Below, piece after piece: positions 1 through 7,400 of a stretch of DNA of 9,571 nt. The stretch comes from Spirochaetaceae bacterium. Its GTDB lineage: Bacteria; Spirochaetota; Spirochaetia; Treponematales; Breznakiellaceae. The notes below the pieces were generated by a model that was given only the letters and a program-made list of their open reading frames with translations, was not told the origin of the DNA and made no database searches. The stretch's first letter is position 1, and each line of letters opens with the position of its first letter. The DNA is taken from assembly GCA_031278575.1 (NCBI GenBank), contig JAITKD010000131.1, positions 1-9,571 on the forward strand. The letters are read 5' to 3'. Position numbers and translations under genes: made by a program.

Positions 1-10
1 TTACCGGCCC

Positions 11-469
11 TTATCCGGGCGCGGGGGCGAGGAGAAGGGGGAATATGAGGAAAAAAGCGGTTTGAATCGCCGTTTCCCCATACTGGGGTCTGACCCCGGC
101 GGCTGAATCCCCCCGCCCCGTTCCAGACTCCGGCGGCGGTTCCCCCTCCAGTATCCACGACCCGTACCGGTCCCCCCAGATATGCCCGATCCGGCCGTCC
201 ATCCGGTTGTACCGTTGGGCGAACACCTGTTTCAACCACTGCATGATTGCGGGCAGTTCCAGCCCGTCCGCGGGCTTAATGTAAAACGTGAGCCAGTCCT
301 CGGCAAGACACAGCCCGCGAATCTCGAAGACAAACCGCAGGTTCGTCTCCTGGAACACCCGGGCAAACAGCGCCAGAGCTTTGCGTCCACGGAACAACGG
401 TTCCCGGTTGTTGACGCGGGTACGAATTTCGTACCACACCCCTTGTTTGAGTATCCGTAATGATCGCAT
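11..469 (-). CDS. RAYT/Y1-type transposase-like protein, probably catalytically inactive
   Basis: A 152-residue protein resembling the small Y1 (IS200-like, REP-associated) transposases, which normally cut and join single-stranded DNA. Family-like landmarks are the N-terminal strand WYEIRTRVNNREPLF (12-26), the helix LPAIMQWLKQVFAQRYNR (72-89) and the closing GRIGHIWGDRY (92-102). The segment that normally carries the HUH metal-binding pair (typically MPNHxH) reads CLAEDWLTFYIKP (54-66) and has no histidine; the candidate tyrosines are Y87 and Y102. The tail (114-152) is low-complexity, ends hydrophobically, and is partly encoded by a palindrome. I chose the ATG at 469 because family similarity begins there. 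A longer form from a TTG at 526 would add 19 residues unlike the family. Neither start has a clear ribosome binding site. It is divergent from pdxK. It could be a domesticated, DNA-binding-only relative or a decaying copy. Family membership is fairly secure; the function is not. Confidence 0.6.
   Translation of the reverse strand: MRSLRILKQGVWYEIRTRVNNREPLFRGRKALALFARVFQETNLRFVFEIRGLCLAEDWLTFYIKPADGLELPAIMQWLKQVFAQRYNRMDGRIGHIWGDRYGSWILEGEPPPESGTGRGDSAAGVRPQYGETAIQTAFFLIFPLLLAPAPG
85..97. repeat. REP-like perfect palindrome inside the RAYT-like gene
   Basis: GGGGTCTGACCCC is an inverted repeat with 6-base arms around a single T. It lies in the 3' part of the RAYT-like coding sequence, where it encodes part of GVRPQYG. 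A second CCCC at 76-79 can compete for the same GGGG, giving two mutually exclusive small hairpins. Palindromes of this GGGGTC-N-GACCCC type are, from general knowledge, often found next to RAYT genes in bacteria. Only one copy is visible here, so repetitiveness in the genome is inferred. Confidence 0.5.
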
Positions 470-540
470 AGATACTATATGTACTTGACAGGCGTTTTGC
501 TTTAGTAAAGGGCTCAAAAATTTCAATTTTCGAATAAATT

Positions 541-571
541 CCGCTAAAAATTCCCCTTAAAATTTTTGCGG
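541..571. repeat. Imperfect inverted repeat (hairpin) between the RAYT-like gene and pdxK
   Basis: CCGCTAAAAATT (541-552) and AAATTTTTGCGG (560-571) are inverted copies matching at 10 of 12 positions around a 7-base loop. The GC clamp at the base and AT-rich upper stem stand out from the AT-rich gap (about 470-688). It lies upstream of both divergent genes. It could be an end structure of the former mobile element, a bidirectional terminator-like hairpin or a regulator site. No function is assigned. Confidence 0.4.
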
Positions 572-597
572 GTCACGTTTAACCGCCTGCGGGGTTG

Positions 598-626
598 TTG
601 ATTGCGGATTCAATTTATGCTTAAAT
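598..626 (+). promoter_or_regulatory. Candidate sigma70 promoter for pdxK
   Basis: TTGATT (598-603) is followed by a 17-base spacer ending in TGC, an extended -10 TGn, and then TTAAAT (621-626). Both hexamers match consensus at 4 of 6 positions. Transcription would start near 633, leaving a leader of about 56 bases before the pdxK ATG. No thiamine pyrophosphate riboswitch core was recognised in that leader. This is the best-spaced pair in the gap but remains a weak call. Confidence 0.3.
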
Positions 627-676
627 AAGGTATTTTAAAGTATTGAAGCCCCTATTATGTGGGAACATCATGCTGC

Positions 677-682
677 AGGAGG
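677..682 (+). promoter_or_regulatory. Ribosome binding site of pdxK
   Basis: AGGAGG lies 6 bases before the ATG at 689. This strong Shine-Dalgarno match fixes that start over the in-frame GTG at 659, which would put the motif inside the coding sequence and add ten residues not seen in the family. Confidence 0.85.
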
Positions 683-688
683 CCATCC

Positions 689-1498
689 ATGATAAAAATA
701 GCGACCATTGCGGGTTCCGACGCTTCGGGAGGCGCCGGACTTGAAGCGGATTTAAAGACTTTTGAAGAATACGGCCTATACGGTATGGCGGCGGTTACGG
801 TGATCGCCACCATGGACAGCGGGAATAATTGGGCCCACAGGGTGTTCCCCCTGGAAGAAGATGCCCTGCGGGCCCAGTTGGACACCATTTTTAAGGGTGT
901 GGGGGTTGCCGCGGCAAAATCCGGTATGCTCGGTACGTTTTACGCGGTGGAATTAACCCGGGAATATATCGAGACCTTTGGCATAAAAAATTATGTCCTC
1001 GATCCGGTGATGGTCTGTAAAGGGGCCGGGGAGGCCCTCAACCCGGAGTTAAACCAGGCCCTGGAAAAAAAGCTACTCCCCCTGGCGGCGGTGGTAACCC
1101 CCAATCTGTTTGAGGCGGCCCAGCTTTCCGGCTTAAAGGAAATTTCCACCCCGGAACAGATGAAGGAGGCGGCCCGGATTATCGCGGATAAGGGCGCCCG
1201 GACCGTGTTTATCAAGGGCGGGGCAAAACTTCCGGGGGCGGCCACGGCGCAGGATGTTTTTTTTGACGGGAAAGATTTTAAAATCCTGGAAGACACCCTG
1301 ATAAAAACCGCCTGGACCCACGGAGCGGGATGTACCACCGCGGCGGCCATTACCGCGGGCCTGGCCCGGGGGCTTTCGGTATACGATTCCATAGCCCTGG
1401 CTAAACGGTTTATCACCGGCAGCCTCAAGGCCGGGTTTGCCCTTAACCGGTGGGTCGGCCCCGGAAACCCCAGCGCCTGGCGCCCGGCCTTTAATTAG
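689..1498 (+). CDS. pdxK: Pyridoxal/pyridoxine kinase, ThiD-like dual-cysteine type
   Basis: A 269-residue ribokinase-fold kinase, full length, that should phosphorylate pyridoxal, pyridoxine or pyridoxamine with ATP in the cytosol (vitamin B6 salvage). The N-terminus TIAGSDASGGAGLEADLKTF (6-25) is the ThiD/PdxK substrate-site signature. LDPVMVCKGAG (104-114) carries C110 in the lid, TPNLFEAAQLSG spans 137-148, and THGAGCT (210-216) carries the anion hole and C215. Hydroxymethylpyrimidine kinases (ThiD) share the fold but usually lack the lid cysteine, and have Gln where M42 sits in VIATMD. The VMVCKGAxE and THGAGCT pattern matches, from memory, the Bacillus subtilis PdxK and Staphylococcus aureus pyridoxal kinase group, where the lid cysteine forms a hemithioacetal with pyridoxal. 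Automatic annotation would probably say ThiD; some HMP kinase activity cannot be excluded. addB follows after 53 bases on the same strand, so co-transcription is possible. No thiamine genes are nearby. Confidence 0.85.
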   Translation: MIKIATIAGSDASGGAGLEADLKTFEEYGLYGMAAVTVIATMDSGNNWAHRVFPLEEDALRAQLDTIFKGVGVAAAKSGMLGTFYAVELTREYIETFGIKNYVLDPVMVCKGAGEALNPELNQALEKKLLPLAAVVTPNLFEAAQLSGLKEISTPEQMKEAARIIADKGARTVFIKGGAKLPGAATAQDVFFDGKDFKILEDTLIKTAWTHGAGCTTAAAITAGLARGLSVYDSIALAKRFITGSLKAGFALNRWVGPGNPSAWRPAFN

Positions 1499-1551
1499 CG
1501 TCTGTCCATAATGCTTGTATCATATTATAGGAAAAACCGGCGGAACCGAGG

Positions 1552-4464
1552 ATGAATCAGGTTCTGGAAATTATTTCCCGGGAAATAAAAAACCAAAACA
1601 GCCGTTTTGTTTTTCCTTCGGAAACCGCTTCTTTGGCCTGGGCGCGGAAGATCTGCGCCTTTACCGGGGAGCGTTCCGTGGCCGTCAACCGTTTCCTCGC
1701 CTGGGACCGGTTCAAAGAACGGGCCGTCCGGGCGGGGCCGGGGGATCAAAAACCGGCGTCCCAGGTTATCAGAAAACTCTTTACCCAGGGGCTGGTCAAA
1801 AAAAACGCCGAAGCCGCCCGGAACCTCAAGGCCGCTTCCGCCGGAGAAACCGGGGGGTTCCCCTTTTGTTCCCTCATCCCCCGGGAATTCGCCGGGGAGG
1901 GGGCCGTCTTTGCCGGAGATATCGCGGGGATACTCCCTTCCCTGGCCCTGCTCAAAACCCGGCAGGCTCAAACTCCGGGGTTTACCCCCGATGACGAAGA
2001 CCGGGATTTTGCCCTCCTGGAAAAGGAATACTCCCGTTTCCTCAAACAACACGGGCTTTTTGAACCCTCCTGGGAAAAACCGCCCCTGGGGGACCGGATT
2101 TCGGTGTATTATATTTTTTTCCCCGAGGCCATCGAAGATTTTGCCGAATACGCGAAACTCCTTGAGGGGGAGCCGACCATCCGTCTGGTCCGTCTGCCCC
2201 CGGGGGAACCATCCCCGGCCCTGTATTTTTATGATTCCCAACGGGCCGAGATCCGCGGCGCGGTCCTGGAACTCCGCCGGCTCCACGAAGAGAAGGGGAT
2301 TTCCTACGATGATATGGCGGTGAGCGTGGCGGGGTTCGCGGATGCGGAACCCTATCTGCTGCGGGAACTGACCCTCTACCACATCCCCTTTCGCCGGCGG
2401 GCGGGGAAACCCCTGGCGGACTACGGCGCGGGGAAATTGTTCTCCCTGATCAATGCCTGTGTGGCAAACAACTTTTCCTTTGCCGCCCTGAAATCCCTGC
2501 TTCTCAACGAACATCTGCCCTGGGGGGATCCGGAACGGAACGATGAATTAATAGAATTCGGGATAAAAAACAACTGCGTTTCGGGGTTTATTGACCGGGG
2601 CCGGCCCGTGGACAGTTGGCTTGAGGCATTCGGCCGATCCCGGCGGGAGGAGCGGCTTAAAGATTATTATGAACGGCTGAAAAACCACCTCTCATCCCTC
2701 GCGGCCTCCCGGAGCTTTAGGGACATCAGAAACCGCTATTTTGCTTTCCGGGGGCGGGTCTGGGAAAAATCCCCCGGAACGGAACGGATCCGGGAGGCAT
2801 ACCCCGAGGCGGCCCATCCGGGGTCGGTATTTCCGGGCTTTCTTTCCCGGGATAACTGTACCGATGAGGGAGACGCGGTATTGGCCCGTTGTATCGAGGA
2901 GCTTTCGGCCCTGATCCGGCTTGAGGAGGACTATCCCGATCTGGTTCCGCCGTCGCCCTTTGGTTTTTACCTCGATATATTAGGGGAAAAACAGTACGTT
3001 CCCCTGCAACACGATTCGGGGGTGAATGTTTTCCCCTACCGGGTCGCCGCGGCGGCCCCCTTTTCCTGCCACCTCGTCCTCAACGTTACCCAAAGCGCCG
3101 CCACGGTACTCTACGAACCCCTTGGTTTTTTGCGCCAAGACAAACGGGAAAAATTGGGGCTGCCCGATGCGGACGCTTCCCCGGCTTTTTTCCGGCTTTA
3201 TCAGCTTGAGCCCCCGGGGGCCTTTACCTCCATAACCCGGTTCAGCGCATCGGAACGGGCCTTTTCCGGCTGGGCCATACCCCATAGTTTTTTCGCCGGC
3301 AGCCTTGAGGCCCCGCCGCCCTCCGGTGATGATCCTTGGGCGCGGGAACGGGACTGGTGGGCCGGGAACGGGTATGTTTCCACCGGGCCGGGCGGGGCTT
3401 CGGGGGCCCTTCAATTCCCCCCCCGGCTTTTCCCCCTGCAAAAAAAAGGGTTTGATACCTGGCAGTCCACCCTATGCGGCTCGGGGACCCCGGCCTTCAA
3501 CATCCTCCGGGAACCTTTTCCCGACCGGGAAACCTGCGCCCGGATGCTCCGGGAGCGGATCGGGGCGGTGCAAAGAAACCATGAGGCGGGGGACTGCCTC
3601 AAAGCCTCCGCCACGGATCTGAACAACTTTTTTTATTGCCCCGTCTATTGGCTCTACGGCAAGATCTTTGCCGTAGCGGGGTTTTCCCCGGAGGCGAAAC
3701 TCCTGGACGACGCTTCCCTGGGTTTATTGTACCACGAGATCCTCAAAAACCTCTTTACCCGGATCCGTGAAGAGGACCGGGTGTTTAACGCCGGCCATAT
3801 ACCCAAATACCGGGACTGGCTCCGGGGGTACACCGATGAGGCGGCCCGGCATTACCCCGCCTTTCAGGGGCCCCTGGCGGTACCCCTCCTGGTATCCCAG
3901 TCCGCGGTTATCGCCCAAAGGCTGGGGGGGCTCCTGGAAATTGAGGCGGCATATTTTCCCGGATACGCCGTGGCGGATCTGGAATATCCCCTGGAATTTG
4001 TTACCGGTAACATCCTCTTTAACGGAAGGCTTGACCGGGTCTCCCTTTCCCCGGAGGGGGAACCCGTGATCATCGATTACAAAACCGGCCCTGCCCCCTC
4101 AAAGAAGCGCAGTACCCATACCGAAGATTCCCCCCTGGGGGATTTTCAGATGCCCATGTATATCAGCCTCTACGAGGAAAAAACCGGCCGTACCGTGGGC
4201 GGGGCCTTTTTTATGAGTATCAATCAACGGGAGGTAACGGCGGTCGTCGGGTCGCCGGGCAGAAAACGGGGGCATACCCGGGAGGCCTATGAGGAAACCC
4301 TGGCGGCCTTTAAAACCCAGGTGAACGAATTTGCCGCCGCCGTAAATTCCCTGGATTTTTCCCCGGGGGAAGTGGATTTTCAAAGATGCCTGGACTGTGC
4401 ATATAAAACCGTTTGCCGTACCACCTTTTCGTTGAACCCCCGGGAGAAAAAACATGGCCGATAA
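1552..4464 (+). CDS. addB: ATP-dependent helicase/nuclease subunit B (AddB)
   Basis: A 970-residue AddB/RexB-type subunit of the AddAB helicase-nuclease, which resects double-strand breaks and in studied homologues reads Chi. The C-terminal RecB-like PD-(D/E)XK nuclease is complete: H728 in GLLYHEIL, D828 in GRLDRV, D842 and K844 in IIDYKTG, then Q866 and Y870 in QMPMY. Four cysteines fit the AddB iron-sulphur cluster: C696 (FYCPVYW) before the nuclease, and C946, C949 and C955 (C-x2-C-x5-C) after it, the spacing known in B. subtilis AddB. The N-terminal inactive-helicase region starts RFVFPSETASLAWARK (18-33), with no GxGKT Walker A. At 970 residues it is shorter than B. subtilis AddB (about 1,166). 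The ATG at 1552 is the first start after an in-frame stop at 1528-1530; GAGG touches it directly, too close for a normal Shine-Dalgarno. Its 3' end overlaps addA by 11 bases. Confidence 0.88.
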   Translation: MNQVLEIISREIKNQNSRFVFPSETASLAWARKICAFTGERSVAVNRFLAWDRFKERAVRAGPGDQKPASQVIRKLFTQGLVKKNAEAARNLKAASAGETGGFPFCSLIPREFAGEGAVFAGDIAGILPSLALLKTRQAQTPGFTPDDEDRDFALLEKEYSRFLKQHGLFEPSWEKPPLGDRISVYYIFFPEAIEDFAEYAKLLEGEPTIRLVRLPPGEPSPALYFYDSQRAEIRGAVLELRRLHEEKGISYDDMAVSVAGFADAEPYLLRELTLYHIPFRRRAGKPLADYGAGKLFSLINACVANNFSFAALKSLLLNEHLPWGDPERNDELIEFGIKNNCVSGFIDRGRPVDSWLEAFGRSRREERLKDYYERLKNHLSSLAASRSFRDIRNRYFAFRGRVWEKSPGTERIREAYPEAAHPGSVFPGFLSRDNCTDEGDAVLARCIEELSALIRLEEDYPDLVPPSPFGFYLDILGEKQYVPLQHDSGVNVFPYRVAAAAPFSCHLVLNVTQSAATVLYEPLGFLRQDKREKLGLPDADASPAFFRLYQLEPPGAFTSITRFSASERAFSGWAIPHSFFAGSLEAPPPSGDDPWARERDWWAGNGYVSTGPGGASGALQFPPRLFPLQKKGFDTWQSTLCGSGTPAFNILREPFPDRETCARMLRERIGAVQRNHEAGDCLKASATDLNNFFYCPVYWLYGKIFAVAGFSPEAKLLDDASLGLLYHEILKNLFTRIREEDRVFNAGHIPKYRDWLRGYTDEAARHYPAFQGPLAVPLLVSQSAVIAQRLGGLLEIEAAYFPGYAVADLEYPLEFVTGNILFNGRLDRVSLSPEGEPVIIDYKTGPAPSKKRSTHTEDSPLGDFQMPMYISLYEEKTGRTVGGAFFMSINQREVTAVVGSPGRKRGHTREAYEETLAAFKTQVNEFAAAVNSLDFSPGEVDFQRCLDCAYKTVCRTTFSLNPREKKHGR
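4442..4446 (+). promoter_or_regulatory. Ribosome binding site of addA inside the 3' end of addB
   Basis: GGGAG lies 7 bases before the addA ATG at 4454 and within the last codons of addB. Together with the 11-base overlap (addB stops at 4462-4464) it indicates translational coupling of the two subunits and supports the chosen addA start. Confidence 0.7.
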
Positions 4465-7400
4465 TCTTGCGGAACTTGACCGGGAGCAGCGGGAAGCGGC
4501 CGCGGCAAAAACCAACGTGGTGGTCGCCGCCGGGGCGGGTTCCGGCAAGACCAAGGTCCTGGCCGCCCGCTACGCCTGGCTGGTGATGGAACGGGGGTAC
4601 CGGGTGGGGGAAATTCTCACCCTCACCTTTACCAATAAAGCGGTAAACACCATGTACCGCCGCATCTACGACCTGCTCGCGGCGCGCCAGGATAACCCCG
4701 AAGCCTGCCGGGGGATCCGGGATTTTCACCAGGCCCGCATCTCCACCCTGGATTCTTTTTGCGCCCGGATTGCCCGTACCGCGGCCCGGCGTTACGGCAT
4801 CAGCCCGGACTTTGTTATCGATGACGGGGGGGTGCGGAAACTTGCCCGGGACGCGGCCCTGCCCTTTGTGCTGAACCACCGGGACAACCCGGCCCTTCAG
4901 CTTTTGATGGCGGACCGGAAGATCCGGGTCCTGGCGGAGGAACTTTTTGCCGGGATTATGGCTGCCCACAGCCCCATCAGTAATCCCCTGGATTTTAGCT
5001 CCTTTAAAAAGGCCCAGGGGGAGGAACTCCTCCGGCAATGGGGCAAAAAAACCGGGGAAGTACGGGACCTGACCGCCGCTATCCGGCAGGAACTGGAGGG
5101 GATCGCCAAAAAAACCAACAGTTTTTATCTGAGAATTACCGGAGCCCTGACCGGGCCCCTGCCCCCGGCCCCGGACATCCGGAGTTTACTGAAAAAAAAC
5201 GGTTTTTTGGATAACGGCGAAGGGGCCGGCCCGGAGCAAACCGGGGAGGCCCTGGGGCAGGAAATACGGCGGTATTTTGAATACCTCTTTAATTTAAAAT
5301 CCCAAAGCCATCAGGGGGGCAATGGGGCGGAATTTACCCTTCTCAAAGAAAATCTCAACGAACTCAGGAACCGCCTCTACGGGGAGTTGGAATCCCTGGC
5401 CAATATGGCCCTTCAAAGCGGGATCGCCGCCGGGGTGTTCCCCCTGGCGGAGGAGTTTCAGGGGCAGCTCAACCGGCGGAAGCGGGAAGCGGGGATCCTC
5501 AGTTTCCAGGATGTCGCCCGCCTTGCGGTGGACGCCCTGGCCCGGTATCCCGATATCCGAAGGGTGTATAAGGATATGTTCCGGGCGATAATGATTGACG
5601 AGTTTCAGGATAACAACGGTTTACAGCGGGATCTGATTTTTTTACTTGCCGAAAATCCCGGCAGGATGGAGCCGGGGATCCCCCGGCCGGAGGAACTTTG
5701 CCCGGACAAGCTCTTTTTTGTGGGGGATGAAAAACAGTCGATTTACCGCTTCCGGGGGGCGGATGTTTCGGTGTTCCGCGGTCTCGCCCGGACCCTTTCC
5801 GGCGTTTCCGGGGATAACAGCAGCCTCAGCCTGATCCACAATTACCGGTCCGCGCCCCTCCTCATCGGGGCCTTTAATTTTATTTTCGGGGGCCTGGGGC
5901 CGGACCCATCCGGGGATGCCGCGGCCGGGCCTCCGGCTCCGGGGGTGTTTCTCCCCCCGGACGGGGATCCCCCGGATTTTGAGGCCGCCTACAGCCGGAT
6001 CTATCCCTCCCCGTCCCGGGCCGCCGATCCCCGGAGCCGGGAAGAGCCGCCGGTTTATTTCTGTTTTCTTGATAAGGACCGGATGCCCCCGGATGATCCC
6101 GGGGGGCTTTCTTCCCCGGACCTGGAGGCGGTTTTTATTGCCGCCCGGATTCGGGAGATGGTTGATTCGGGGTACCCGCTTGCGGATCGGGACCAGGGGA
6201 CTCAGCGGCCCTGCGGGTATGGCGATTTCGCCATCCTCCAGCGGTCCTATACCCATCAGACCGTCCTGGAAAAACAATGCAAGGCCTTCAACATTCCCTT
6301 TACGGCGGACAAACCCGCGGGGCTTTTTACCGACGCCCCCATAAACGACCTCTATAACCTGCTGCGGCTTTTGGTGTACCCCGCGGACCGGATCGCCTAC
6401 GCGGCCCTGATCCGTTCCCCCTTTATGCGGTTAAGCGACCTCACCCTTTCGGTGTGTATGCTGGACCCGGGGGGCTTGCCCTTTGACGAAGCCCTGGACG
6501 GCCGGGTTCCCCCGGAGGAACTGGCCCGTTATCGGCAGGCCCGGAAGTGGTACCAGGCCATGGCCGAAGCGGCCCGGACCCTGCCCCTGACCGGCTTGTT
6601 GACCACCTTATGGTACGAAGCGGGGTACCGGTACGAAACAACCTGGTCGGCCGCTTCCCAGATCTACGGGGAGTTGTTCGATCTGTTTTTTGAACTGGCC
6701 CGGATCAGTGAAATCCGGGGGGAAACCCTGGTGGATTTTGTCGATTACCTGGAGGGACTCCTGGGGGGGGAGGGAAAGCCCGACGATCTGGATGTGCCGG
6801 CGGAAGGGACCGGGGGGGTGCGGATCATGTCGATCCACAAAAGCAAGGGACTGGAATTCCCCGTGGTTTTTGTGTATGGCTGCGCCGGCCGGGGGGCGCA
6901 TCATACCAATCCCCTGCCGGCCTATTGGAGCGAACAATTCGGCATCACCCTGAACCTGCCCCCGGCGGAAGAGCTGCCGGAAAACAGCGGTAATTATTTT
7001 TTTAACCGTCAAAAGGAGGAAGAGGCGGAAAAAAACACCGCCGAATTGCGGCGGCTCCTCTATGTGGCCATGACCAGGGCGGAAAGCGCCCTCTTTTTAA
7101 CCGCCGCCCTTCCGGAGCGGACTAAGGAAGAAAAAGCGGACTTTGACCGGGAAGACGGGGGATATACCCCGGAATCCATAAAGGAACGGCTGGTCCGGCT
7201 CCGGGCGAAAAAGGAAACGGAGGCCGCGGCCAGCTTTTTGGACCTGCTCCTCCCGGTCCTTGCCCGGGCTGAAAATCCGCCTTTTTCAATCCGGACCATC
7301 CCCGTGGTGTCCCGGCGGGAACTTCGGGAACTCAGCCGGGGTTCCGGCGGGGGGGCGCCGGGTTCCCCGGAGGAAGCGGCCAAGGCCGCCGCCGCCTTTT

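Noticed and set aside
7..20. Small inverted repeat GCCC-TTATCC-GGGC around the stop of the RAYT-like gene as a terminator
   Set aside because: The stem is only four bases long, the stop codon is in the loop, and no U-run follows on the minus strand.
485..490. Perfect TTGACA on the plus strand as a -35 box for pdxK
   Set aside because: No acceptable -10 hexamer lies 16-18 bases downstream; the bases there are AAGGG-like.
627..688. Thiamine pyrophosphate or other riboswitch in the pdxK leader
   Set aside because: The leader is short and lacks a recognisable CTGAGA-type TPP core or extended pairing.
1499..1551. Separate promoter for addB using TATTAT at 1523-1528
   Set aside because: No -35-like hexamer at the right distance; co-transcription from upstream is as likely.
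1525..2514. Long open frame on the minus strand opposite addB (329 codons)
   Set aside because: It is Gly/Pro/Arg-rich, antisense to a strongly supported addB, has no recognisable domain, and is expected from GC-rich codon usage.
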